From JBCBKZ01 sp039026975 (lineage in GTDB: Bacteria; Bacteroidota; Bacteroidia; J057): a stretch of DNA of 6,478 nt. This document shows, piece after piece, positions 1-6,422 of this stretch. Each line of letters begins with the position of its first letter. Positions within the stretch are counted from its first letter, which is position 1. The position numbers and the translations under genes were made by a program. The notes beneath the pieces are model-generated. The model worked only from the letters and a program-made list of their open reading frames with translations, searched no databases and was not told the DNA's origin. The stretch covers positions 1-6,478 of the forward strand of contig JBCCLI010000378.1 of NCBI GenBank assembly GCA_039026975.1, written 5' to 3'.

Positions 1-1
1 C

Positions 2-1714
2 CTGGAGATGCAGAATAATTTCCTTACAGATGACAGCCCGGATGCCTATGAAAAAATAGTGGACCAGCTATTGGCAGATAATCACTATGGAGAAAAAATG
101 GCCATACATTGGTTAGATCTGGCCCGCTATGCAGACTCCCACGGATACCAGGATGATGGCTACAGAACTATGTGGCCCTGGCGGGACTGGGTCATTCACG
201 CCTTTAATGAGAATTACTCCTTTGAGAAATTCCTGACCTGGCAGTTAGCAGGAGACCTCTTGCCTGATCCCAGCAAGGAAATGTTACTGGCTACCGGCTT
301 TAATCGGAACCATAAGATCACCCAGGAAGGGGGCGTCATACAAGAGGAATACAGGATAGAGTACGTAACAGATAGGACTAATACTTTTGGGAAGGCCTTC
401 TTGGGGCTTACGTTGGAATGTGCAAAGTGCCATGACCATAAGTATGACCCTATTTCTCAGGAAGCCTACTATAGCACCTTCGCCTTTTTCAATCAGGTTC
501 CGGAGAAAGGCCTATATGCAGATATAGGGCTTAATTCTCCCGGAGATCCTCCCAAGATGATTATTTCTCAAGAGGAAGTGGAGGAGGTATTAGACTTTAT
601 TAATCTCACTGATACCGCAGGCGTTACAGTTATGGTCATGGATGACTCCTCCAAGGTAAGACCTACCTATATTCTGGAGAGAGGGATCTATGATGCACAT
701 GGAGAGGAGGTCAGTTTTGGTACACCAGAGGACGTCATGAAATTTGACACTACGCGTTATGCACCTAACAGACTGGGCCTCTCTCACTGGTTATTAGCTA
801 AAGAGCACCCCCTTACTTCCAGGGTATTTGTAAATAGAATCTGGCAGGAGTTTTTTGGAAAAGGCCTAGTGAAGACCTCAGAAGATTTTGGGATGCAGGG
901 AGATCTACCTTCTCATATAGAACTCCTGGACTGGCTGGCAGTAGACTTCAGAGAGAATGGGTGGAACATTAAGCGGCTAGTCAAACAGATTGTAATGTCC
1001 GCCACCTACCGACAGTCTTCTGTAATAACAGATAGTAAGCAGAAGAAAGATCCTGAAAACGTCTACCTCTCTTACGCCCCGCGCTTACGCTTACCAGCAG
1101 AACTGGTGAGAGATCATGTATTGGCTAGTAGTGGCTTACTAAATAGAGAAATAGGAGGGCCCAGTGTGAAGCCTTATCAGCCGGATGGTATTTGGGAATC
1201 TACTACCTCAGGTCGTGGACTTCTGGCTAAGTACGTGCAAGATCATGGAGAAGATTTATACAGGCGAGGTATGTATATGTTCATCAAACGGACAGCTCCA
1301 CACCCCGCGATGCTAATGTTTGACGCCTCTAACCGAGACCAGTGTGAAGTAAGAAGGATGAGTACCAATACCCCCTTACAAGCCCTGGTTATGCTAAATG
1401 ATCCCTACATATTAGAAGCCTCTAGGGTATTGGCAGAGAGCCTGATTCTTTCAGGCAAAGAAACGGAAGATCTGATAGAGACCGCTTTCAAACTCATTCT
1501 CTGTAGAGAAATGGAAACAGAAGAACAGCGGCTCCTTATGTCCTATTATGAGGAAGAGCAGGCCTACTTTTCCGCACATAAGGAGGAAGCTGATGCTTTT
1601 ATTCAGGTGGGAGAATTTCCCTATCAGGGAGTAGAGGATACCCCAACTTTAGCTGCTGTCATGCAACTCATACACACCATGTATAATATGGAAGAGAGCA
1701 TTGTAAAATCCTGA
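2..1714 (+). CDS. PSCyt2/PSD1 (DUF1549-DUF1553) planctomycete-type cytochrome protein, 5' truncated
   Basis: This is the C-terminal 570 codons of a large extracytoplasmic protein. The frame is open to the window edge, and the first visible ATG (position 8) falls inside the DUF1549 domain, so it is not the start. Family members are usually much longer, with a signal peptide and an N-terminal PSCyt1 haem domain; those would lie upstream. Numbering from that ATG, residues 1-165 are the DUF1549 part, with the motifs WLDLARYADSHGYQ and WPWRDWVIHAFNEN, and CAKCHDHKYDPI at 138-149, which contains a CxxCH c-haem motif (C138, C141, H142). A short linker (about 190-250) holds the family's MVMDD...YILERGIYD pattern. 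DUF1553 follows from NRLGLSHWLL (254-263) through FVNRIWQEFFGKGLVKTSEDFG (274-295) to MSTNTPLQALVMLNDP (451-466). The ending resembles a normal family C-terminus, so the stop looks genuine. The biochemical role is unproven; the usual partner is a DUF1501 protein, which follows here. The family call is firm, the function is not. Confidence 0.93.
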   Translation: MEMQNNFLTDDSPDAYEKIVDQLLADNHYGEKMAIHWLDLARYADSHGYQDDGYRTMWPWRDWVIHAFNENYSFEKFLTWQLAGDLLPDPSKEMLLATGFNRNHKITQEGGVIQEEYRIEYVTDRTNTFGKAFLGLTLECAKCHDHKYDPISQEAYYSTFAFFNQVPEKGLYADIGLNSPGDPPKMIISQEEVEEVLDFINLTDTAGVTVMVMDDSSKVRPTYILERGIYDAHGEEVSFGTPEDVMKFDTTRYAPNRLGLSHWLLAKEHPLTSRVFVNRIWQEFFGKGLVKTSEDFGMQGDLPSHIELLDWLAVDFRENGWNIKRLVKQIVMSATYRQSSVITDSKQKKDPENVYLSYAPRLRLPAELVRDHVLASSGLLNREIGGPSVKPYQPDGIWESTTSGRGLLAKYVQDHGEDLYRRGMYMFIKRTAPHPAMLMFDASNRDQCEVRRMSTNTPLQALVMLNDPYILEASRVLAESLILSGKETEDLIETAFKLILCREMETEEQRLLMSYYEEEQAYFSAHKEEADAFIQVGEFPYQGVEDTPTLAAVMQLIHTMYNMEESIVKS

Positions 1715-1918
1715 GGAAGAAGAAGGTTAAGTAGAAGTTTAAGTCTAAGTTTAAGTCTAAGAGTAAGTTTAAGTCTAAGTCTAAGTTTAAGTAGAAGTCT
1801 AAGAGTAAGTAGAAGATTAAGAGTAAGTAGAAGTTTAAGTCTAAGATTAAGAGTAAGTAGAAGTTTAAAAGTAAGAGTAAGAAGAAGTTTAAATCTAAGA
1901 GTAAGTAAAAAGATAAGT
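1715..1918 (+). repeat. Array of 34 degenerate NNAAGN hexamers
   Basis: Starting at the base after the TGA stop of the preceding gene, 204 bp divide into 34 hexamers of form NNAAGN with no insertion or deletion. Positions 3 and 4 are A in all 34 units, position 5 is G in 31, and position 6 is T or A in 32. Most units come from a small set: TTAAGT (6), GTAAGT (5), AGAAGT (5), CTAAGA (4), CTAAGT (3), TTAAGA (2) and GTAAGA (2). The plus strand has only seven C residues, each the first base of a CTAAG unit, so a transcript would be purine-rich and poorly structured. Because six is two codons, several frames stay open across it; those Leu-rich minus-strand frames are artefacts of the repeat. Function is unknown: it may be a simple-sequence tract, a transcribed spacer or a binding array. 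Confidence 0.9.
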
Positions 1919-2002
1919 ATAGAATTGGCATTCAAAACTCAACATTCAGCAAACATCACTCAAAATTAAAAATTAACCACTCGACACTAACGATACCATT
2001 CC
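1919..2002 (+). other. AT-rich leader between the hexamer array and the DUF1501 gene
   Basis: These 84 bp are AT-rich, poor in G, and contain the short direct repeat AAAATTAAAAATTAA (1962-1976), a kind of tract common in Bacteroidota intergenic DNA. No Shine-Dalgarno sequence precedes the ATG at 2003, as is usual in that phylum. TAGAATTG at 1920-1927 is one base from the Bacteroidota -7 consensus TAnnTTTG, but no TTTG box lies at a suitable distance upstream, so no promoter is claimed. The stretch could serve as a 5' untranslated leader or an operon-internal spacer. Confidence 0.45.
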
Positions 2003-3457
2003 ATGGCTAACCCATTTTTAGAGAATAGATTTAACCTCACACGTAGACATTTTTTGGGTAAACTCAGTGTGGGCCTTGGGTCGGTAGCCTTAGGTTCCCT
2101 ACTCATGCCAGACCTATTTTCTGGTGGGGAGAGTGATGAAAAGGCCTTGCCTACCGGCCTGGCACATTTCGCCCCTAAGGCTAAAAGGATCATCTATCTT
2201 TTTCAGAATGGAGCCCCTTCCCAGCTGGAAAGCTTTGATTATAAGCCGCTCCTAAATAAAATGATAGGGCAGGACTTACCTGAATCCATCAGAAATGGGC
2301 AGCGTCTAACGGGTATGACCGCAGGTCAGGATAAGTTTCCCCTGGTGGGTTCCTATTTTAATTTCCAGCAGCATGGTGAGAGTGGCATTTGGGTGAGTGA
2401 CCTATTTCCCCACATAGCCAGCATAGCAGATGATATATGCGTGGTGAGAAGTATGCATACGGAAGCTATCAACCATGATCCTGCCCTTACTTTCATGCAG
2501 ACGGGTGCCCAGCAGGGAAACAGGCCCTCTATGGGTGCATGGATGAGCTATGGACTGGGTAGTGAGAATAAAAATTTGCCTGCCTACTGCGTCCTGCTGT
2601 CCAGAGGAAGAGGAAACGGCCAAGGCGTTTACGCCAAGCTGTGGACTAACGGCTTTCTGGATAGCATCCATCAGGGGGTACAGTTCAGTAATAGTGATGA
2701 TCCTGTCTTGTACCTGAAAAATCCTGAAGGCATGGATGGAAAGTCCCGACGTAGAATGCTGGATAAACTGGCAGAGCTTAACCAAATGGGCTTTGATGAG
2801 TTTGGAGATCCAGAAATCCAGACTAAGGTACAGCAGTATGAGATGGCTTACCGTATGCAGACGGCTGTACCGGAGTTGACAGACTTAAAGAAGGAACCAG
2901 ATCATATCGTGAGAATGTACGGAGCCTCCTGCTTAAGTCCGGGTACCTATGCGGCTAACTGCCTGCTGGCGAGGAAGCTTTCTGAGGCGGGCGTACGCTT
3001 TGTGCAGCTCTACCACCAGGGATGGGACCAGCATGACAGCCTGGTACAGCAGATGCCCCTACAAGCGGAGGACGTAGACAGACCTACTGCTGCTCTTATT
3101 AAAGACCTGAAGCAAAGGGGCTTACTGGATGAGACCCTAGTGATATGGGGAGGAGAATTTGGCCGCACTAACTACTGTCAGGGAAAGCTCAGCGGTAGTA
3201 ACTATGGGAGAGATCACCATCCACGGGCCTATTCTATTTTTATGGCTGGAGGCGGAGTGAAACCGGGAATAGCTTATGGAGAAACAGATGAGTTTGGGTA
3301 TAATATAGTGAAAGACCCCGTACACGTAAATGACTTCCATGCCACCATTCTACACCTGATGGGCCTGGACCATGAGAAGCTTACCTATAAGCATCAGGGC
3401 AGAAGGTACCGCTTAACAGATGTGGCAGGGGAGGTAGTAAAGGGAATTCTCGCATAA
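2003..3457 (+). CDS. DUF1501 family protein, Tat-exported
   Basis: This 484-residue protein belongs to DUF1501, a family related by fold to alkaline phosphatases and sulfatases. The N-terminus carries a twin-arginine signal, LTRRHFLGK at 12-20 (R14, R15), followed by a hydrophobic, Gly- and Ala-containing stretch to about residue 37. This fits the start at 2003, and export after cytoplasmic folding, possibly with a bound metal. Family landmarks are LFQNGAPSQLESFDYKP (66-82), YHQGWDQHDS (337-346), WGGEFGRTNYCQG (382-394), GRDHHPRAYS (402-411) and HVNDFHATILH (441-451). Candidate metal ligands are D342, H344, E385, D404, H405, H441 and H446, inferred from motif conservation and the fold family rather than a structure. 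The length is normal and there is no sign of damage. It lies 288 bp after a DUF1553 gene, its usual partner, and 11 bp before the membrane cytochrome gene. It may be a hydrolase or a catalytically inert partner; neither reaction nor substrate can be read here. Confidence 0.93.
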   Translation: MANPFLENRFNLTRRHFLGKLSVGLGSVALGSLLMPDLFSGGESDEKALPTGLAHFAPKAKRIIYLFQNGAPSQLESFDYKPLLNKMIGQDLPESIRNGQRLTGMTAGQDKFPLVGSYFNFQQHGESGIWVSDLFPHIASIADDICVVRSMHTEAINHDPALTFMQTGAQQGNRPSMGAWMSYGLGSENKNLPAYCVLLSRGRGNGQGVYAKLWTNGFLDSIHQGVQFSNSDDPVLYLKNPEGMDGKSRRRMLDKLAELNQMGFDEFGDPEIQTKVQQYEMAYRMQTAVPELTDLKKEPDHIVRMYGASCLSPGTYAANCLLARKLSEAGVRFVQLYHQGWDQHDSLVQQMPLQAEDVDRPTAALIKDLKQRGLLDETLVIWGGEFGRTNYCQGKLSGSNYGRDHHPRAYSIFMAGGGVKPGIAYGETDEFGYNIVKDPVHVNDFHATILHLMGLDHEKLTYKHQGRRYRLTDVAGEVVKGILA

Positions 3458-3468
3458 TTAACTACTAG

Positions 3469-5619
3469 ATGAGACTACTACAGAAAATAGCACCCAACCT
3501 ACTATTTGGGTTGACGATGCTACTGCTGTTCCTGGTCATATTTGAGGAGAATATCCAATTGCCAGCCTTTTTGCAGGTAAGTGGAAGGATGCATCCTATG
3601 GTTCTCCATCTACCTATAGGACTGGTAGTAGCATTAGGGGGTAGCCTACTGCTAAAACCAGCCATGGAAGCTAAGTCTTTCAAAGTATTATTCTCTGGAT
3701 TACTTACCCTTACCACTTTCTGTACCTTGTTGACAGCCTTATTTGGATTGTTCCTCTCCCTGGAAGGGGGATATGAGTCAGCATCTTTAGCCAGGCATAA
3801 GTGGAGCGGAGTAGGTATGGCAGTAGCTATGTACCTATGGTATCTCCTGAATGAAAGAAGTATTCCTTCTGCCAAGCTCACCCAGTTAGGTTTAGTATCT
3901 ATAGGGATTCTCATGCTGCTAGCAGGACACTGGGGAGGAGAGCTTACCCATGGAGAAGGATATGTACTGGGCCCTGTTCGTATGGAAGAAGTACCAGCTA
4001 TCACTCCTGAGACCTCTTTATATATGGCTGCTGTTCAGCCTGTACTGGAACAAAAGTGTTTCGGATGTCATAATACAGGGAAATCTAAAGGACAATTGAT
4101 CATGAGTAATCCGGCCCTATTCATGGCCGGAGGTGAGCATGGTCCCTCTCTACTGAAAGGAGATCCGGATAACAGCCTCATGATCCAGCGGGCTCACCTT
4201 CCACTAGAACATGAAGAGCACATGCCACCAGAAGGAAAGCTTCAATTATCTGAATTGGAAATCCAGCTTCTCCATCAGTGGATACAGTCTGGTGCAGACT
4301 TTAACAAGCCATTAGGTGCGTATCAAGAGGAGGATTCTCTCTACCTACTTGCCACACAATTTTTTGAGCTAGCTGATACGGAAAATGCTACCTACGCCTT
4401 CGAGCCTGCCTCCCCCGCCCTGATAGAAAAACTCAATACTCCCTTTAGGACTGTGAATCCCGTGGCCAAGGGTTCGCCTGCGCTAGCTGTCACCATTTTT
4501 GTGAGAAAAACCTACCAGCCTTCTTTTCTGCAAGACCTCCTGCAAGCCAAAGAACAGATTGTTTCTCTCAACCTGACAGATCTCCCTATTCAGGATAAGG
4601 ATATGCAAATCCTGGCTGCTTTTCCTAATCTGGAGAAACTCATCCTAAATGGGACTGATATCCAGGGCAAGAACCTAAACCTGCTAAGTGCAAATGAAAA
4701 GCTGGCTAGTTTATCCCTCTCTAACACTAGTCTGGCTTCAGATGCATTAGAATCCTTAGCAAAGATTCCCTCTTTGCGTGAACTATTTGTCTGGAGTGCC
4801 GGCATAGCAGAAGAGGATATACAAAGGTGGAAGGATAAGCTCTCAGGGGTATTAGTACATGAGGGATACTTTCCTGATAAAAGTGAAATTCTCAAACTTA
4901 ATCCTCCAAGGTTAGTGAATAAAAATAATATGTTAGCAGAAGGGGAGGGGATAGACTATGTACACAAGTTTCCAGGAGTGGAGCTTAGATATACCACAGA
5001 TGGGACTGATCCTGACAGCCTGACTTCTCCTGTATATACAGAAACTATCTATCCTGATCAGTTTACCCTCTTAAAAATAAGAGCCTTTTCAGAAGGCTGG
5101 CAGGGGAGTGACGTACTGGAGAAAAGTTTCTTCTTAGAAGGGATCTCTCCCACTTCTGCCAGACTCATTTATCCTACACATAGTACCTATCCTGGAAAAG
5201 GAGCTATCAGCCTGATAGATGGACAAAAGGCAGACCCTGACCAGTTCAGGGTTCCTAACTGGCTAGGATATAAGGAGACGGACTTTGCGGCTTACCTGTA
5301 CTTTGAGGAGGAGGTACCTGAAATTAAGCAGGTAACCCTGAGCTATGGGAGAAATGTAGGCGCCTATATTATGCCACCTACTAAGGTGACAGTATGGGGG
5401 GGAGATAATGAGAGGAACATGGAAAAACTGGGAAGTATCAAAACAGGAAAAATTGACTCCTATGTATCTAATGTTACAGCAGGTATACCGATAGACATTC
5501 CTAAAGGAAAGTATGCTTGCTATAAAGTAGTGGCAGAAACCCTTAAGGTTCTTCCTGAATGGCACAGAGGGGCTGGTACGCCGGCATGGATCTTTATAGA
5601 TGAGGTGCTATTTTACTAG
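3469..5619 (+). CDS. Membrane-anchored c-type cytochrome: DUF2231-like, haem, LRR, chitobiase C-terminal and F5/8-like domains
   Basis: This 716-residue protein begins 11 bp after the DUF1501 stop, without a Shine-Dalgarno sequence, suggesting co-transcription and perhaps coupled translation. Five hydrophobic segments (about 11-25, 44-62, 73-97, 112-128, 138-156) form a DUF2231-like domain with MHPMVLHLPIG at 41-51. Basic loops at 63-72 and 129-136 put the N-terminus inside and everything after 157 in the periplasm. A PSCyt1-like haem domain follows (about 185-278): CFGCH at 197-201, with HMPPEG at 251-256 offering M252 as a possible distal ligand. Residues 365-458 are leucine-rich repeats of 23-24 residues (NLEKLILNGTDI, KLASLSLSNTSL, SLRELFVWSAGI). 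Residues 496-556 match a chitobiase/hexosaminidase C-terminal (FN3-associated) domain, with LRYTTDGTDPDS and LLKIRAFSEGW. Residues 565-716 form a beta-rich domain resembling F5/8-type modules (LIDGQ, FRVPNWLGY, TKVTVWGG), less surely. Likely role: a membrane-bound electron carrier joined to protein- or glycan-binding domains. Confidence 0.9.
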   Translation: MRLLQKIAPNLLFGLTMLLLFLVIFEENIQLPAFLQVSGRMHPMVLHLPIGLVVALGGSLLLKPAMEAKSFKVLFSGLLTLTTFCTLLTALFGLFLSLEGGYESASLARHKWSGVGMAVAMYLWYLLNERSIPSAKLTQLGLVSIGILMLLAGHWGGELTHGEGYVLGPVRMEEVPAITPETSLYMAAVQPVLEQKCFGCHNTGKSKGQLIMSNPALFMAGGEHGPSLLKGDPDNSLMIQRAHLPLEHEEHMPPEGKLQLSELEIQLLHQWIQSGADFNKPLGAYQEEDSLYLLATQFFELADTENATYAFEPASPALIEKLNTPFRTVNPVAKGSPALAVTIFVRKTYQPSFLQDLLQAKEQIVSLNLTDLPIQDKDMQILAAFPNLEKLILNGTDIQGKNLNLLSANEKLASLSLSNTSLASDALESLAKIPSLRELFVWSAGIAEEDIQRWKDKLSGVLVHEGYFPDKSEILKLNPPRLVNKNNMLAEGEGIDYVHKFPGVELRYTTDGTDPDSLTSPVYTETIYPDQFTLLKIRAFSEGWQGSDVLEKSFFLEGISPTSARLIYPTHSTYPGKGAISLIDGQKADPDQFRVPNWLGYKETDFAAYLYFEEEVPEIKQVTLSYGRNVGAYIMPPTKVTVWGGDNERNMEKLGSIKTGKIDSYVSNVTAGIPIDIPKGKYACYKVVAETLKVLPEWHRGAGTPAWIFIDEVLFY

Positions 5620-5731
5620 GATAAATGGAGTGAGATAGATTTCCTTTTCTGAGTGAATAGGCGCTTAGTTGGAGGTGGATTATAGGCTAAGGCAGGGAAA
5701 TAAGAGGCATAGTTTCACAGAATTAGTAGGG

Positions 5732-5754
5732 GGTAGCTAATAGGCTAGCCTTTT
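5732..5754 (+). terminator. Weak candidate intrinsic terminator after the cytochrome gene
   Basis: GGTAGC (5732-5737) can pair with GCTAGCC (5744-5750) with one bulged G across a six-base loop, and TTTT follows at 5751-5754. The overlapping perfect palindrome AGGCTAGCCT (5742-5751) adds symmetry. The stem is short and bulged and lies over 110 bp after the stop codon, so this is only a possible end point for the plus-strand transcript. Confidence 0.25.
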
Positions 5755-5784
5755 CCAGCACATTTTTTGTAGCCCCAGAAAATA

Positions 5785-5829
5785 GCCACAGATTCACAGA
5801 TGAGAAATGAACATCTGTGAATCTGTGGC
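5785..5829. repeat. Perfect 18-bp-stem palindromic element, copy 1
   Basis: GCCACAGATTCACAGATG (5785-5802) and its exact reverse complement (5812-5829) enclose a nine-base loop, AGAAATGAA. Each arm is itself a near-tandem pair of the octamer CACAGATN. The element sits between two convergent genes, 24 bp past the stop codon of the minus-strand gene. Read on the minus strand, the stem is followed by TATTTT, so it could terminate that gene's transcript; on the plus strand no T-run follows. A second diverged copy starts at 6423, which makes this a dispersed REP-like element rather than a one-off terminator. Confidence 0.85.
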
Positions 5830-5853
5830 CTTACTAGTTGGGAGATTATAAGA

Positions 5854-6210
5854 TCAGCCATTGTTATAGTAGAAACGCTCATGGGTGATATGATCTCCTT
5901 CCCACTGTTGACGAGAAATTTGCTCCATCTTTACTCTATTTCCATCTTGGAAAGTGATATCCATAGTGGACTCTATAAAGGTCACCCCATTTTCCTCATC
6001 AGAAGCTATGCTGGTTACTTCTAGCCCATGGAATTCCTTTACCATTCCTAGAAACTGTTCTTCATAATTACGACAAGTAGTTTTTCCTTCTCTGGTACCG
6101 CGAGGCTCAGTCATTACTACATTATCTCCATAGTACTTATCAAAGGCATCAAGTAGCTTTCCCTGGCCCATCATGTTATAAATATCTTGTGCTTTTTCTT
6201 TGTAGTTCAT
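5854..6210 (-). CDS. SnoaL-like / NTF2-fold small protein
   Basis: This is a complete 118-residue cytoplasmic protein with no signal peptide or membrane segment. The length and pattern fit the SnoaL-like branch of the NTF2 superfamily: N-terminal helices with a GKLLDAFDKYYGDNVVMTEPRG segment (17-38), a central NYEEQFLGMVKEFHGLEV helix and strand (48-65), and three C-terminal strands (VTFIESTMDITF, VKMEQISRQQWEGD, ITHERFYYNNG). The fold forms a cone with a pocket; members include isomerases, cyclases, hydrolases and many binding proteins, so no reaction is assigned. D22, D29, E35 and H109 are acidic or His residues that may line the pocket; this is a guess from the pattern. The start at 6210 is preceded by an A-rich stretch (AAACATTAAATT) with no Shine-Dalgarno. 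The gene is convergent with the cytochrome operon and looks unrelated to it. Upstream GTTTAAAC sites suggest repressor control. Confidence 0.82.
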   Translation of the reverse strand: MNYKEKAQDIYNMMGQGKLLDAFDKYYGDNVVMTEPRGTREGKTTCRNYEEQFLGMVKEFHGLEVTSIASDEENGVTFIESTMDITFQDGNRVKMEQISRQQWEGDHITHERFYYNNG

Positions 6211-6271
6211 AATTTAATGTTTAAACTTTATTACCTATATTTTGTCTAATTAACGTTTAAACATTGAAATT
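6211..6271 (-). promoter_or_regulatory. Paired GTTTAAAC palindromes upstream of the SnoaL-like gene
   Basis: Two copies of the perfect palindrome GTTTAAAC lie at 6219-6226 and 6255-6262, centred 36 bp apart, just upstream of the minus-strand start. Their outer flanks extend the symmetry: the near site read on the minus strand is GTTTAAACATTAAATT, and the far site read on the plus strand is GTTTAAACATTGAAATT, so the pair forms an imperfect inverted repeat with arms of 16 and 17 bases around a 28-bp AT-rich spacer. That fits two operator sites for a dimeric repressor bracketing or overlapping a promoter. The regulator is unknown; a MarR-type protein is a guess. No clear TAnnTTTG box is seen on the minus strand. 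Confidence 0.55.
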
Positions 6272-6422
6272 TGTTTCTCTTTTTTCAGAAAAATTTTTTT
6301 AGGGTAGGGGGTTCTCCTATGAAGGCTTTCAATATTGTTAATTTGCAATGGAATCTGAGGGTAATCCCTGAATAAGTGGGAATATCAAAATCAGGAAACA
6401 GGCTAATCTTAGGAGAAGAAAA
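6272..6422. other. AT-rich region with no recognisable gene
   Basis: I see no convincing gene, RNA or terminator here. It contains a T-rich run, AAAAATTTTTTT at 6289-6300, a G-rich run at 6302-6311, and the small palindrome CAATATTG (6330-6337). A 60-codon minus-strand frame crosses most of it, but its translation resembles no family, runs into the palindromic repeat at the right end, and is best treated as chance. Confidence 0.5.

Noticed and set aside
8..10. ATG as the start of the first gene
   Set aside because: The frame is open to the left edge and the residues after this ATG are in the middle of DUF1549, so the true start is outside the window.
1712..1714. Premature stop or pseudogene in the DUF1553 gene
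   Set aside because: The protein runs through all the DUF1553 motifs and ends where the family normally ends, so the stop appears natural.
1715..1918. CRISPR array
   Set aside because: The units are 6 bp and contiguous with no spacers, and no cas gene is present.
1920..1927. TAGAATTG as a Bacteroidota -7 promoter box for the DUF1501 gene
   Set aside because: It has one mismatch to TAnnTTTG and there is no TTTG at the proper distance upstream, so it is too weak to annotate.
1624..1935. Two overlapping Leu-rich minus-strand frames of 103 and 87 codons
   Set aside because: They are the antisense of the hexamer array; the six-base period removes stops in several frames and produces repetitive Leu/Lys/Arg/Thr or Leu/Tyr/Asp/Asn strings with no domain.
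3465..4004. 179-codon minus-strand frame opposite the cytochrome gene
   Set aside because: It is antisense to a well-supported membrane and haem domain, and its translation resembles no protein family.
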